A model generated the notes under the pieces. That model was not told where the DNA came from. It made no database searches and saw only the letters and a list, made by a program, of their open reading frames with translations. A stretch of 64,000 nt of DNA from Gavia stellata. Lineage: Eukaryota > Chordata > Aves > Gaviiformes > Gaviidae. A program made the position numbers and the translations under genes. The stretch is from NCBI RefSeq assembly GCF_030936135.1, contig NC_082598.1:29630687-29694686 (forward strand), in the 5' to 3' direction. Positions 1-12,127 of this stretch are shown here, piece by piece. Position 1 is the first letter of the stretch. Every line of letters starts with the position of its first letter.

Positions 1-3000
1 TTTATTTTAAAACAGGTTTCAGAATTAATAACCTTGTGTGACATTTTCAAGGGAAGAACACATTATGAATATTATATGTAGAGCTTTGAACTATAAAAGT
101 TCTATGATAAAAGTTCATCAATAATCTAAATATTTGGTGGGAAATGTAAGAGAATATTTTTTTTTTACCCATTGAACAGTAAAGGCATACTGGCATACCT
201 AGTTGGCCTTGTTAACTAGTCCTTTCAAAACAGTGTGTTAATGCAACCAAATACAGTTAAATACAGAATAAGGAATACAGACCATGACAATGACTACAAG
301 GTTTCTATCTTTGTAGTGACTCAGACCAGATGTAAGGGTTGTGTGGACAGTCAGTCCCAGGTGTGTAATACTGTAGCCAAAGAAGTTAATGTGACCTTGT
401 GATTGTTCATATTGGTTACCCCCTCATCCTTTCACCTTGCCCCCTTCTTCCACTCTTCACAAATGCTCAGAAGGTGGGATTTACAACTGAAAGGGCATGT
501 GTGTAGTTCAAATGCAGGACTGTTATCTGTTAGGCAGGCTTATCAAACTATAAAGCACTTGGAGCAGTTGTACAGCAGCTCTCCAACTGTTATTTTTGTG
601 ATGGGAAGAAGAATCAAAATTACCTGAAAGAAAATGAAGGAAAAAATATTTTTAGTAAAAATATGTACAGATTTTATTTGGTGTTTTAAAATTGAGTGAT
701 CTGGGAAGGGAAGAGCACAGAGGGCAGCTTAGTTGGCTAGAAGGCTATTTCCAGTATTAAAAGTATATTCACAGTGAAACTTTATGGAAAGATCAGACAA
801 CAGAAGTCACTAAATATTGAATATTGAGGGTTACTTCATTGCAGGAGCCAAAGTAGTGTGACTTACGTTTATACATGTATAATTTCTTTCAACTTGTGGA
901 TGGATTGAGGATCACAGAAATTATTAGGTAAACTTGCTTCCCTTTCATGGGAATCTTTCCCCAAATGTGAACCACTCTAGACCAACTTACAGTTAAGTGT
1001 AAGTTAAGTATCATTAATAAAGCCCAGATTCCTAGCTTTTACAGTTTCCCTGCTCTTACAGATGTTTGTCAGAGTCTTGCTATTGACAATCGTAAAACGG
1101 TTTGTGTATGAAGTCAATGAGTAAGTATATTTGCTTAGTCTGGATTAAAAAAATTTCTGCAAAACTGTACATTGTATAAAAATTTCCAGAATTGTGTCCT
1201 TTTATTGTATACTTTTTGTTTTGTTGGTTTTATATTTTGTCACCTTGCACAAAGCACTGTTAAATTGCAGCAAATTTTTGTTTCCCTTTGGCAATGACTT
1301 CTGGGTCTTGGGATTCAAAGCTTCCTCATATACCTGCTAGTTTTGCATGAGCTTACCTTTGCAAGGATGCTGGCTTGCCACCCGAGGTCACTACTTTTCT
1401 CCTTGTCAAAGATCTGCTGTTCATAATTTACTTGCACATTCGCTGTGGCTGCAATACTGAACTTGCTATGGTTGCTGGCACTCAAAAATGAGTTAGGAAT
1501 CCAGTAAGTTTCTGAAAAGACAATTCCTGTTATGGTTACATAGCCAAATTGTACATGCTTGCTTAAAAAGTAGAGGGAAGATACTTATAATATGTTTAGA
1601 GGTACAACTGTAAAACATGAAAATACTTGGCATTTTAAGCTTTAGCTGTAAAGTGGTGAAAAATCCAAATTCTTTTTGAAAAGAGATTGAGATTGAGTGA
1701 GTTAAATAGTAGCTGTAACTATTAGAATCTTCATGTACATCTGTTTCTCCATGCTGTTATGCAGAAAGTACTTTTTTATATGAAAGCTATTAAATATTTT
1801 ACCTTGAAACACTGGAAGATACAGTAATACTTGTGTTCTCCGAGGAATAGGTCTCTTCTAGCCTTTAAAGTGTTAGAATGACGGGAAGTCTCTGTATTTG
1901 CATCCTACACCACATAGATTGTGAAAAGCTGTAGAACTTCTAGGGTGGCTTCCACATAGGAGCTACGTGCTTTCTAGTGGATTGTGTGTGTGATACTTTT
2001 GTACTTACCTGGCACTATTAGCATATGAATGTTAAATATAATACTTTTTCAAAGAGCTAAACTGTAGATCTGTAGATTTTTCAAACTATCAGTAAAGTAA
2101 CTAGTCTGCTTGCCAAGATCCAGCTGCTTGGCATGGTCAGAGTAAAAGAAGAAAGTGTATGTTTTGAGGAAAAAGAGTATTTCAATTCAGTTGATGAGAA
2201 GTAAACCTAACTACATGTATTCAGAATGCACCATTTGTGACAGGTGATGTAATAGCATACAGAGCACTTCAAGAGCAGCAAATAGTGTGGATAAGCATGT
2301 GCTCCGTGCTTATCTCAGACTGCATGTTTCCTCAGCATTGCTCAAATTGCAATGTCTGAAGTTCTTTTCAGTGATTCAGCGCATAGAATTGTTTAGCTAT
2401 TGATTCTCCGTTTCCTGGAGTCTCCATTGAGAAGGAAGGAATTTGAGATACATATTTTTTAAATCCTTTCCTTATCATCCCACATCCCTGACTTACTTGC
2501 AAGTAGTGTAAATAATGATGGAGGAAGAAACTTAGTGCCATGTGCAGTAGCATATTTAAATCTAACTGAACAAATTAGGGCAAACTAAATTCAAGATCAT
2601 AAATATGAAGGAAGAAGCTATTCTTGATTTTCTGTGGTATAACAAAACCACTGATTCAGTAAAAAATGGTGTAATGGAACACTTGTGGACAGAAACACTC
2701 TGGCCAGTGTTCTCCCTCAGTAAATTCCTAGGAATTGTGCTCATTTTTAAACATCTTACTGTGCTTAATTGGCTGTTTATGGGTATGCCTTAAAAAAAGT
2801 TTATAGCAAGACCACGTGCCAGAAGTTGAATAAGAATTGTGTAGTGCCACATGCTTTTTTGCATTAGATTCTAGTTGGTAGAAGGAATCGAAATTGTTAT
2901 TATTCTTAATAGCCACAGGCAGCATTTTATCATGTTTATAAACACTTTAATTCCTTTTTGCTGTTTCTTGAAAATGACAGGTTTTAGTTAGTTATTAAGA

Positions 3001-4304
3001 CGAAAATGAATAGACCACCTAGTCAATTTTCAGAATGAAGGTAAAACACATGATGAACTTCTTTCATAATTCACAAAATACTGTGAATTTTGCACTTGAC
3101 TGAAGGATAGGAAAGGTGATGGCAATGATTATATGCTATCAAGTTTAGAAAAGGATTAACTAATATTATTAGGATTCTAAATGCTCTTTTCCTACCTTCT
3201 TTATAGTGATATTCACCAATTGGTGAAAGGATTACTGAGCTTCCTTACTCCGAGTCAGGATCTTTATGCACAGCTGTTCCCCCATCTTTCTTCCTTCTCA
3301 CTATGGAAATAAGCCTTGCTAATGCAATCATTTTTATGCTGATACAAAGCTCCATACGCTGGGCTGGGGTGAGCAGAGGTGTTTATTCATACATTATCAT
3401 TTTAAGAAGCCTTTGTAGGCAAAGCTTTATTTCATTGACTACTTTCCTCTTCCCCCCTCCCTGCCCTTAAATATGTTGCAGTGAAAATACGCTGAGTCGA
3501 TGCGTTCCTTCTGGCAATAGGTAATTCTCTCCTTGCCAAGATTCTGCAGTTCTTGGGACATTGGCTTCTCTCTTGGTAACTGGTAGGTAGTGAGGTCATT
3601 TCAAGGCAGTATCAGTCCTTGAACATTACTAGAAAAAAGGCAGGACATTGGAGCAATAAAAACCAATTTTTGTCATGCTGTCTACATGCTGGCAGATGAT
3701 AATTCTTAGTGTTATGTCTTTTGTTTTAAGTTCGAGTCCTCTTGCATACCTTTTTAGGGGGAAAAAAACCTAGACATCTCTCAGAATGACTTATGTTTGC
3801 TAAACTGAAAAATACAATTTTTTCATACTATGATCGCATTTAGACAAAGATTTATGCTTTTGTGTAGTGTTAGAATATTTTTTTTGAAAACTCCTTTAAA
3901 ATGAAAAGTTTTAGTCTTGCTAGGTCGAATATGACAGTTTAATTTTCATCTTTGTCTCTAATCTTGCACTCATATTGCTGTAGCATGTTTGCTAGGTGGC
4001 TTGTTCTCCCTTTGGTGTATTAATTTTTTTTGCCTTTTGGGCTTTTTGCCCTGCAAGAAGCTTTACTCTTACAGAATCTGCGCGTTTTGCACTGCAAAAT
4101 TTCTGACATGCTCCTCTGTAACTCTTTGCCATTAAGAGCAAGCACCATTTTAAAAAAACCCATCACTTTCAGAGTCATAACAGCTTTTTGAGTGTTTTAC
4201 TCACTCTGTTCCTTGATGCTTCACAAGTGGATGCAATTCTGAAATTCCCAGTAAATTTAGTTTTCTTATCTTAGACAAATATAACACTTCTTGTTTTTCA
4301 ACAG
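1..4304 (+). other. SLAIN2: SLAIN2 intron (5' side cut by window edge)
   Basis: AT-rich sequence with no exon I can support. It holds only short homopolymers and a 25-bp GATA-containing hairpin at 2290-2314. Confidence 0.7.
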
Positions 4305-4382
4305 CTCTGCAAAGGCAGAAAAATTTGCCTCGTGCTGCCTTCAAAACCAAACAGTTTCTTCAAACTCCATCAACAAAAGGAG
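4305..4382 (+). CDS. SLAIN2: SLAIN2 probable internal coding exon, 78 nt
   Basis: A pyrimidine-rich tract ending in AG at 4303-4304 precedes 78 open bases, followed by the donor AG|GTAATT. Read in the phase required by the next exon, it gives a basic stretch beginning [16 protein letters not shown] and joins as GGA-G|TA to VPSSSKF. There is no stop in that phase and the length keeps frame. It could be constitutive or a cassette exon. No other exon was recognised in the 5.8-kb intron that follows. Confidence 0.65.
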
Positions 4383-7300
4383 GTAATTAACGTACAACCT
4401 CTTACCAAGCTCCAGCAAATATCAGATAATTTTTCACCTGCATTAAATCTCTCACATTCTAGATTAATAAAATTGCTGTTGCATGTCAAAATTAACCAAG
4501 TGGTCCTTGCCGTATCAAAGTATATAACATTTTGGTCTAATCATTAAAAATACATCCCTGCATCATGTAGGAAAAAAAGTATTAAATTGGATTTTGAGAA
4601 AAAAATCTAAGGGTTGGTGAATTCTAGCATTAATCAGGAAATCTGGATTAGAAAAGTAGACTCTTGAATCTATATTTATTAGGGCTACATTTGGATAGGA
4701 TTTTTAATTGTAAAATACTGTTTTTTAAAACAAATGGTAAAAAAATTTTTGTGGAAAAAAATATGCAGGCAAGTGAAAATATCATCCTTTTGTGCTGGAA
4801 ACAAAAGCTACCGAGTTTATCCTTGAAAACATGAGCACAGAATGTCAACTCGTTTTGTGCATACATGTGCATGTGCTTGCACTTTCTCTTTTCCTCTCAA
4901 AACTAGAAGATTAAGCCCAACATACAGTAATTTAGATTTTTATTTTTTTCTCAAGGAATTAGAGACTATTGTATATAATAGTCCAGATTGCTAACAGCTG
5001 AAGTTGGCTTCTTTTTGAGAAGAAAATTAAATATATTGTCTCTAATCCAATTAGACATGTTTTAACTGATTTTTAATTTTGGCAGCCTTGTATGTGACAC
5101 TGCCTCAATTTCACTACTAAGACAAAACAAGTTCATGATTTTGGTTTTAAGCATAGTTGGTCCTGTTGTCTGTTACAGTCTAGAAGATCTCACTAGAAGG
5201 TCGTATTTCACTTGAGACCAATTCATAAGCTCTATATATGCTAGAATCCTTTAAGGATGGTAAGAGTCCTTCATGCAGATACTCAGGGTCGCTGACAAAA
5301 TGCATGTGTTTCTCTCAGTGGTTTAACAATGCTAACTTCTTTCAGTCAACTTCGTTCCATGCAGAAAGTTTTAGCAAAGCATAATGACTTTGAAACAGAT
5401 TCACATGGCTTAATAGGAGGTCTCTAACAGTCTTTGTAATATTTCATACCAAATGGAGAAAAGTTCTCTCAATGTTCTGCTTTGGCATAAGACCACCATC
5501 TCAATTCCTCTGCAAAGCTTTCCGTGCTATCTTTCCAGTTGGCTATGCTTTCATCTTCATCTGGATGTCTAGAACACATACTAGGTCAACGGTCTTTTAG
5601 TTTATATTATTCGTAAAATTTTATTAAACCCTAGAGACTGAGGAACCAAGCACATTGCACTGCCAGTTGTGTATTCCAATTTATAGTTGCTGTCACGCCT
5701 CACTGCAAATAAGGACCCAACATGTCCTTTTCAGTTATTTGCTATTTTACAGTCCTTGATGTGTTGATTTTCTTGCTTCTGAGCTGAGATTCTCATGAGT
5801 ATAGAAGTGTTATGCAGTAATGAAACAAGACTTCTGTTTCAAAAGAATAAACAACTATGAGCAACAATTGGTTTTAGTTTCTTAAAATAGTGTTCATTAC
5901 ACAGCTTGACACCTTTCACACACAGATGCTGGCTTTTTTCCTACCATTTTGTGTAAAACAGTTCAAAATACATTCAAATAACTAACTCTTTACCTCATTG
6001 TGACACTTTGTTAAGGGTTATACAGCAATCCAGTATCAGTCAGATCGTAGAATCATAGAATGGTTTGGGTCATCTAGTCCAACCCCCCTGCAGTGATCAG
6101 GGACACCTTCAAATAGATCAGGTTGCTCAGAGCCCCATCCAACTTAACCTTGAATGTTTACAGGGATGGGGCATCTACCACGTCTCTGGGCAACCTGTTC
6201 CAGTGTTTCACCACCCTCATGGTGAAGAATTTCTTCCTAATATCTAGTCTGAATCTATCTTCTTTTACTTTAATACCACTACCCCTTGTCCTATCGCTAC
6301 AGGCCCTACTAAAAATTCTGTACCCATCTTTCTTATAAGCCCCCTTTTAAGTAGTGAAAGGCTGTGATAAGGTCTCCCCAGAGTCTTCTCTCCTCCAGGC
6401 TGAACAAGCCCAGCTCTCTCAGCCTGTGCTCGTAGGAGAGGTGTTCCATCCCTCTGATAATTTTTGTGGCCCTCCTCTGGACTTGCTCCAATAGGTTGAT
6501 GTCTGTCTTGTACTGAGATGACAGAATAGTTTATTGATTCCCATTGTTTTACCTCATCTGTTCTTTCATATCAGTCTGAATCATGTCATCACAATGGTTA
6601 TGATTTATCAACTGCACCAGAATTGATTCTGGTTTCAAGTCAGTGTGCAGCAGCTGGCTGTGGGGTGCAAGCCAGGTAAGGTTGTATCACAGAATCACTA
6701 AGGTTGGAAAAGACCTGTAAGATCATCAAGTCCAACCATCAACCAACACCACCATGCCCACTAAACCATGTCCCACAACGCCACGTTCACATGTTCCTTG
6801 AATACCTAGGGATGGTGACTCCACCACTTCCCTGGGCAGTTTATTCCAGTGGCTCACCACTCTCTCAGTAAAGGAATTTTTCCTAATACCCAGTCTAAAC
6901 CTCCCCTGATGCAACTTGAGGCTGTTTCCTCTTGTCCTGTCACTCATCACTTGGGAGAAGAGACCAACACCCACCTCTCTGCAACCCCCTTTCAGGTAAT
7001 TGTAGAGAGCGATGAGGTCTCCCCCTCAGCCTTCTCTTCTCCAGACTCAACAACCCCAGTTCCCTCAGCCGCTCCTCATAAGACTTGTGCTCCAGATCCC
7101 TCACCAGCTTCGCCGCCCTTCTCTGGACACACTCCAGCACCTCAATGTCCTTCTTGCAGCGAGGGGCCCAAAACTGAACACAGTACTCGAGGTGCGGCCT
7201 CACCAGCGCCAAGTACAGGGGCACGATCACCTCCCTACTCCTGCTGGCCACACTGTTTCTGATACAGGCCAGGATGCCGTTGGCCTTCTTGGCCACCTGG

Positions 7301-10300
7301 GCACACTGCTGGCTCATATTCAGCTGGCTGTCAATCAACACCCCCAGGTCCTTTTCCTCCAGGCAGCTTTCCAGCCACTCGTCCCCAAGCCTGTAGTGTT
7401 GCGTGGGGTTGTTGTGACCCAAGTGCAGGACCCGGCACTCCTACTTTGCCAGGTGGGGACCTCTTGCTCCTTGCTCAGAATCCAGGACAGAATCTAGAGA
7501 GGGTGAGAAGTCTAAATGTTGTGTTTGCAGTGTGCCATTTATTTTATTGTTGCCAGATGTTTTAACTGTAGTCGGTTCTAGTTGTTTAGTTTCTAAGGAG
7601 GTGGAGTTGCATAAAGTTGTTTAGCACTACCCTTGGGCGTTTATGTGTTTTTATTAAACATGGATCAGCGCAATACTGCCCATGGGTATACAATTATCAA
7701 TTAGACTTTGACTAAGGCAGTACCTCTCTCTTTGTGATCCTGTCTTACAAATAGGCCAAACTGAGTTTTATTAAATATTCAAAATTGCTCTAAGATAAAA
7801 TTATTAGGTAGTTTGCCAGAGATTGCATCATGTGGACTGCTTTGGAGATCATGGCACATTGGAAGACAATTCATTCCTTTATGTACAAGAATGAATACAG
7901 CTCTCAGCAATGTCTGCAATGCTGTGCTGACAGGAAACGTTTTATGAATTGTCAGCTCAGATGGGAAGCATGGTAAAATATGGTCAACAGAAAACTGGAG
8001 AGAATGGAGAGGACTAATTTACTGGATGCTTACTTTCACTGGGAATGTGACAAGCTTTCTTCAGTTACAACTCTTCGTTGCTTATATTCTGTACCTAAAA
8101 ACCTTTTCCCTGTTATGCCTCTAAGAGGCCCAAAGCTGTATTCAGATTTTATACACTGGCATTGCTCTGTTGGTCAGTTGCTAATGTGATACTGTATTTG
8201 TGTTCCAAGCAAGTGTTGTAATGAGAAGTGTAGTGATAAAAGCTCCCTATGTTTACACTGTAGAATAACTTGGAAATTCTGCAGATTCGATTGCACCAAT
8301 GTTACACACAATGTCACATTTTAAAAACTTTTAATGTGTAATCTATTTTAGACCTAGGAGCACTTCACTGCTCTTCTTGTCCAGTCATTCTGCTGCTAAT
8401 GCCTTCCTTAATCCATCCTCTGGCTTGATGCCAAGGTTTTTATTTTAAGGGGGTTGGTTTATTCTCTTTGCTACTTACCAACTGTCATGTATTGTTGACA
8501 TCTCTGCCACCTTTTTTGTCAGCTTTTCCCATGAGTGGCTTCACGCTGTGTTTGATATCGCTATCGGAATAAAGGCCCTCTTGGATAATCCAGAAAGGAA
8601 TCAAATCCACTTCACATATGCAATGAGGCACCTATTAATCTTCCTAGACATCCCCTATAAGGAATGGCTGCAAAATACAATCTGAAAGCTACCACTTCCT
8701 CTGTACCCCATTTAGGATGTCATTACTCATCCCTTCTCTCATTTCTCATGATCTTAGTGGATCTACCTTGTAAGATGATAATAAGAGCTATGTGAAGGAC
8801 CATCTTTATGTACAACATCTGTCAAAGGGGACTCAACTTTGGTCTCTGTGTAAAAAAAACCAAACCAAAAAAACCCACACCACCACCACAAAACCCCCAA
8901 AAACCACAAAACAAAAAACCTAAATGTTTATTTAGTGGAGGAAAGAATAGTTCATGCAAATCCACTAAATGTAAATGTGACTTTGTTTTACTTTCCTGAT
9001 TATCGACTGTTACTGACTGACCCTAATCAGTTTGAAAAGCTGATGAAATTCCATTTAATTGTTAAGATGATGGATTAGTTTAAGTATTCTGTTTAGTGAT
9101 ACATTATGCATATTTTGAAAATATTTCTCATACTCATGAAGGTTTGGCATTATCAAAGAACTGTTGAATATTCTTTTTGTCAGTATTTTTGCTGTGAGGA
9201 TCAGTTGTCATTCACTGCTAGCTGTCTATTAAAATTCAGAAGTAATTCCTGAGTATATAATAAATAAGAATTCTTGCTGTTGCATTAATAGCATTTAGTA
9301 TTAATAGCATTCAGCTTTTAGTAAAATAGATATCGTACAAAAATAAATTTAGTGGAGTACATTTGCATGTGCACCTTGTTGCACAGACAATGTGCTGTAC
9401 TGTAAGTCTAAGCCTCTGAATGTATTTTCACTGGCTTATTAACTTTTCCAGAAAGGACTTGATGAAAGACCTATATTTTACATACTAACTCAGATACAGA
9501 GTACTTGAATTCAGATCTTAGTTATACTGATGATTTAGATAATGTTTGTGAAAAGAGGAAGGCTATGAATTGTTACAGTTGTCTGGTTTAAGTTTCACAG
9601 CAGCACCTTAATCTTGTTTGTGTTGGGGGTTGGCTGACCCTATCTTCTGGCCACCCCCCTGCCGTCAGCCAATAAATCTGGGATGTGACCATATCTTTAG
9701 GTTAATTCTAGTTCAATGGATTTAGTTAAAAAGAAGAGCATAAAAGAAACATTAAGATGCTCTGTGCTCAGAATTTCATCATTGAAAGCTAATAGACGCT
9801 TTGAATCTATTTAAAGACTGTATCACACCAGAATCCTGTATTCTTCAACGTGTTCTTTCAGGGATGGGAGTTAGGTTCACATGTTTCTGAAGCAGCTAAA
9901 TTTCTTAACAAACATGTTCTCTTCTATTTCTTTTGACTTGATACAATGGTTAGAGCCTTACTAGTATTACTTATAAATCCAGATAAATATTTGTAGTAAG
10001 CAAATGGGGCATTAGAGTTATGATATCAAAAACACATGACAAAGAGGACATCTGAATTCCTGTTTCTCATTGCTGCTTGATTGGCTGTATTCATAATACA
10101 TTCCATATTGTTTGAATTTTCACATAAAGTAATTTCCTGTTTTTAATTTCAGTTGTACTGTAACTTAAGCTTGAAAGTAACTTCTGTATTTTATTTTCCA
10201 GTACCTTCTTCAAGTAAATTCCGCTCACCTGCAGCACCGTCTCCCCTAGCTCTCCGACAACCAGTGAAAGCATTTAGTAACCATGGACCCGGTTCAGTTG

Positions 10301-12127
10301 CTTCTCCAGAAGCCACACAGCTGACGCACAGTAGTTCTTCACCAGGCCCTCTTGCAGCCCAGAGTTCAGGCTTGCCAAGCCCTGCCAGCAGTATTAACAG
10401 TACTACTCTTACCAGACCGGCAGGAACAGCAGGGATGAGGAGCAGTTTGCCCAGACCAAGTGCCCCTTCTACGGGGGGCATCCCAGTGCCTCGTAGCAAA
10501 CTTGCACAGCCTGTTCGCAGGTGAGTATGTGACAGGCAGTCTTAGTCTGAAGTTTTCATAATTTATTTTGTACATTGTGTATTTGTACTGCAATTCTTAT
10601 TTTGGTCTCAAGGTATTTAGACTGGAAATGGAGACCTCCACATGAAGTATTTGCCTGTTTTTCCAAAATAGATTTGAAGCAAAATCAAGAGAAAAATTAG
10701 AGAGTGAAGGTGAAAGAGTGAAAGTGAAATGAATAATGAAAGATAGAGAACCAAGTAAATAAAGTGTCTTAGTCTGGGCTGAGAAGGCAATAAGAATTTG
10801 ACTGCATGTAGTAAAAAGTTATCACAATATAGCGTCAAGTGAAAATTCATTTGTACCACTGAGTAACGTGTTCTGAAGTCAGAACTATTGCAGTGCCTTT
10901 TGTAATCCATATAGCAAGCAGTGGTACCATGGTGAGAACAGTATCTCTCCTTGGGCAGCTGGAAACTTTAGGAAGGAAGATGCATGAGGACAGAGGAGGC
11001 ATCCATAGCATTTGCTAAATTTAATGTAAAAATAAATGCAGTTAATCCACAGGACAAAACAGAATTTTCAGCTCAAACATAACCTCTGTGCTAGCACCCA
11101 GCTGTAGAAGTTGCTTAATGTCAGAATGCTTTGGAAAACAACAACAAGAGAGACTAAATATTAACTGGAAAAGCTACATGGACAATTTGTTGACAGGAGA
11201 ATCAGAAGGAAGCGATGCATAATTTAGAACATGTGCTTTTAATGCTCTGCTAATGTGGATTTTCACTGAAGGTGTCAAGTGGAAGCCAGCTGATGTAAAG
11301 AAGCAGTCATTCATGTGGAATATTAAGAATCCCCTTCAACATAGAGGATAAACAGTTGGTCTTTAGTACTGTAGAAAAGATGAAACAGCCATAAATGGCA
11401 AAGTGAAGGAATTCTGTTCTGCAATGAGTGCTGGGCAGGGGAATGACAAGTGACTGTCACAGTATTGACTGTTTTGCACTCCGAGTCTGCACTGTCAGCA
11501 GTATGAAACTTGACATAATAAAAAGCAGTTGGTTTTGACAGGAAGTTCTTAAGAGTAGCGAGGTGTGGTTGTCGAAATCACAACTTGTCTTGTAGAAAAG
11601 GGTTTCACTTATTAAACTTATACAGCTTTTTTGAAAGTTTATGTACATAATGCAGTATCTGTACACAATACAATAATGAAGTATCTATGAACATCAAGAT
11701 TTTGATGTAAGCAAAACGTAATACTCTAAACAAGGATTTCCCTTTTTATACATCACTGAAAAAAAAATGGCCTTTTTCAGATGGCAGCAGATTAAGTTTG
11801 TATTCTCACAGAGTATAATAGCAAAAAGTTTTCTGTCTATTTATGCAGATGTTTTTCTGACATGGTAGTTGCCAAATAAAACACATAGAACCTGAAACTG
11901 AAAATACTTTGGGGTTTATCTTAAGTAAACTATATTGCAGAGAAGAAAATGAGTGAAGTGTTTATTTCAATTATTTGTAAAATGTTTAAATTCTTATGTA
12001 TCATAGATAGAGACTTCAGCAGTTACGTATGAAACTGAAAAATATCTCATTTTATTTTAGATCGTTACCCACTCCCAAAAGCTATGGCAACGTGAAAGAC
12101 GAGAGTTGGAAAGATGGCTGCTACTGA
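4305..12127 (+). CDS. SLAIN2: SLAIN motif-containing protein 2, C-terminal part (3 exons, join 4305-4382, 10202-10520, 12061-12127)
   Basis: The 3' portion of SLAIN2, a microtubule plus-end protein known to link EB and CLIP proteins to the polymerase ch-TOG/CKAP5 and promote persistent microtubule growth. The visible C-terminus is a Ser/Pro/Thr-rich, basic, disordered tail with short SxLP-type motifs (SGLP, SSLP) of the kind EB proteins can bind; that role is inferred. The protein ends in WKDGCY. Phases agree: the first exon leaves 1 nt, completed as GTA across the junction to 10202, and the second leaves AG, completed as AGA at 12061. The N-terminal half, including the coiled coil, lies left of the window. 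Family identity rests on recognising the tail (LAQPVRR, then SLPTPKSYG, then the terminal WKDGCY). The first exon is less certain than the other two. Confidence 0.88.
6047..6520 (-). mobile_element. CR1 LINE 3' fragment
   Basis: Read on the minus strand this ends with the ATTCTATGATTCT-type tail typical of CR1 3' ends. Before the tail come the familiar CR1 segments that on the plus strand read as 'caacctgttccagtgtttcaccaccctc', 'ccccttgtcctatc' and 'agcctgtgctcgtaggagaggtg'. The copy is 5'-truncated, as most CR1 insertions are, and appears to lack about 20 bases just inside the tail compared with typical copies. It inserted antisense to SLAIN2. Boundaries are approximate. Confidence 0.9.
6686..7445 (-). 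mobile_element. CR1 LINE fragment with broken reverse-transcriptase C-terminus
   Basis: A second, longer CR1 copy on the minus strand, about 165 bp from the first. Its 3' end lies at about 6686. Further in, the minus-strand translation shows the end of CR1 ORF2: motifs [11 protein letters not shown]-type [12 protein letters not shown], then [15 protein letters not shown] and, in another frame, VGLFSQV and [11 protein letters not shown]. The reading frame shifts near 7020-7040 and is lost again near 6805, so this is a dead copy. The two adjacent fragments differ in their tail sequence and look like separate insertions from different CR1 subfamilies (inference). Confidence 0.92.
8850..8920. repeat. 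A/C-rich low-complexity tract
   Basis: A run of about 70 bases made almost only of A and C (blocks such as AAACCAAACC and CACCACCACCAC) inside a SLAIN2 intron. It gives a spurious Lys/Pro-rich open frame on the plus strand. Confidence 0.8.
10202..10520 (+). CDS. SLAIN2: SLAIN2 penultimate coding exon
   Basis: The acceptor TTTTATTTTCCAG ends at 10201 and the donor CAG|GTGAGT starts at 10521. The 319 nt encode a proline/serine/threonine-rich segment running from [14 protein letters not shown] to [11 protein letters not shown]. The exon begins with 2 nt completing a codon and ends with 2 nt (AG) of an Arg codon. It is GC-richer than the flanking introns. The low-complexity composition fits the disordered tail of SLAIN proteins. 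Confidence 0.9.
10521..12060 (+). other. SLAIN2: SLAIN2 last intron
   Basis: A 1.54-kb GT-AG intron between the last two coding exons. No repeat or gene was recognised in it. Confidence 0.85.
12061..12127 (+). CDS. SLAIN2: SLAIN2 last coding exon with stop
   Basis: The acceptor TTTATTTTAG ends at 12060. The first base completes Arg, then [20 protein letters not shown] and a final Y precede TGA at 12125-12127. The strongly conserved SLAIN2 carboxy-terminal end (KDxSWKDGCY) makes this assignment firm. Confidence 0.92.

Larger units (their letters stand above)
4383..10201 (+). other. SLAIN2: SLAIN2 intron carrying CR1 fragments
   Basis: An intron of about 5.8 kb. It contains two antisense CR1 LINE fragments (about 6047-6520 and 6686-7445) and an A/C-rich low-complexity patch near 8850-8920. 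No coding exon was recognised in the rest. Confidence 0.7.

Noticed and set aside
7012-7497. 161-codon plus-strand open frame
   Set aside because: Antisense of the CR1 reverse-transcriptase region; the real coding sense is the minus strand.
8808-8999. Lys/Pro-rich 63-codon open frame
   Set aside because: Produced by the A/C low-complexity tract at 8850-8920.
9617-9680. Sequence TGTTGGGGGTTGGCTGACCC resembling the edge of avian endogenous-retrovirus LTRs
   Set aside because: The similarity is from memory and only about 20-25 bases long; no second LTR, target duplication or internal region was seen.
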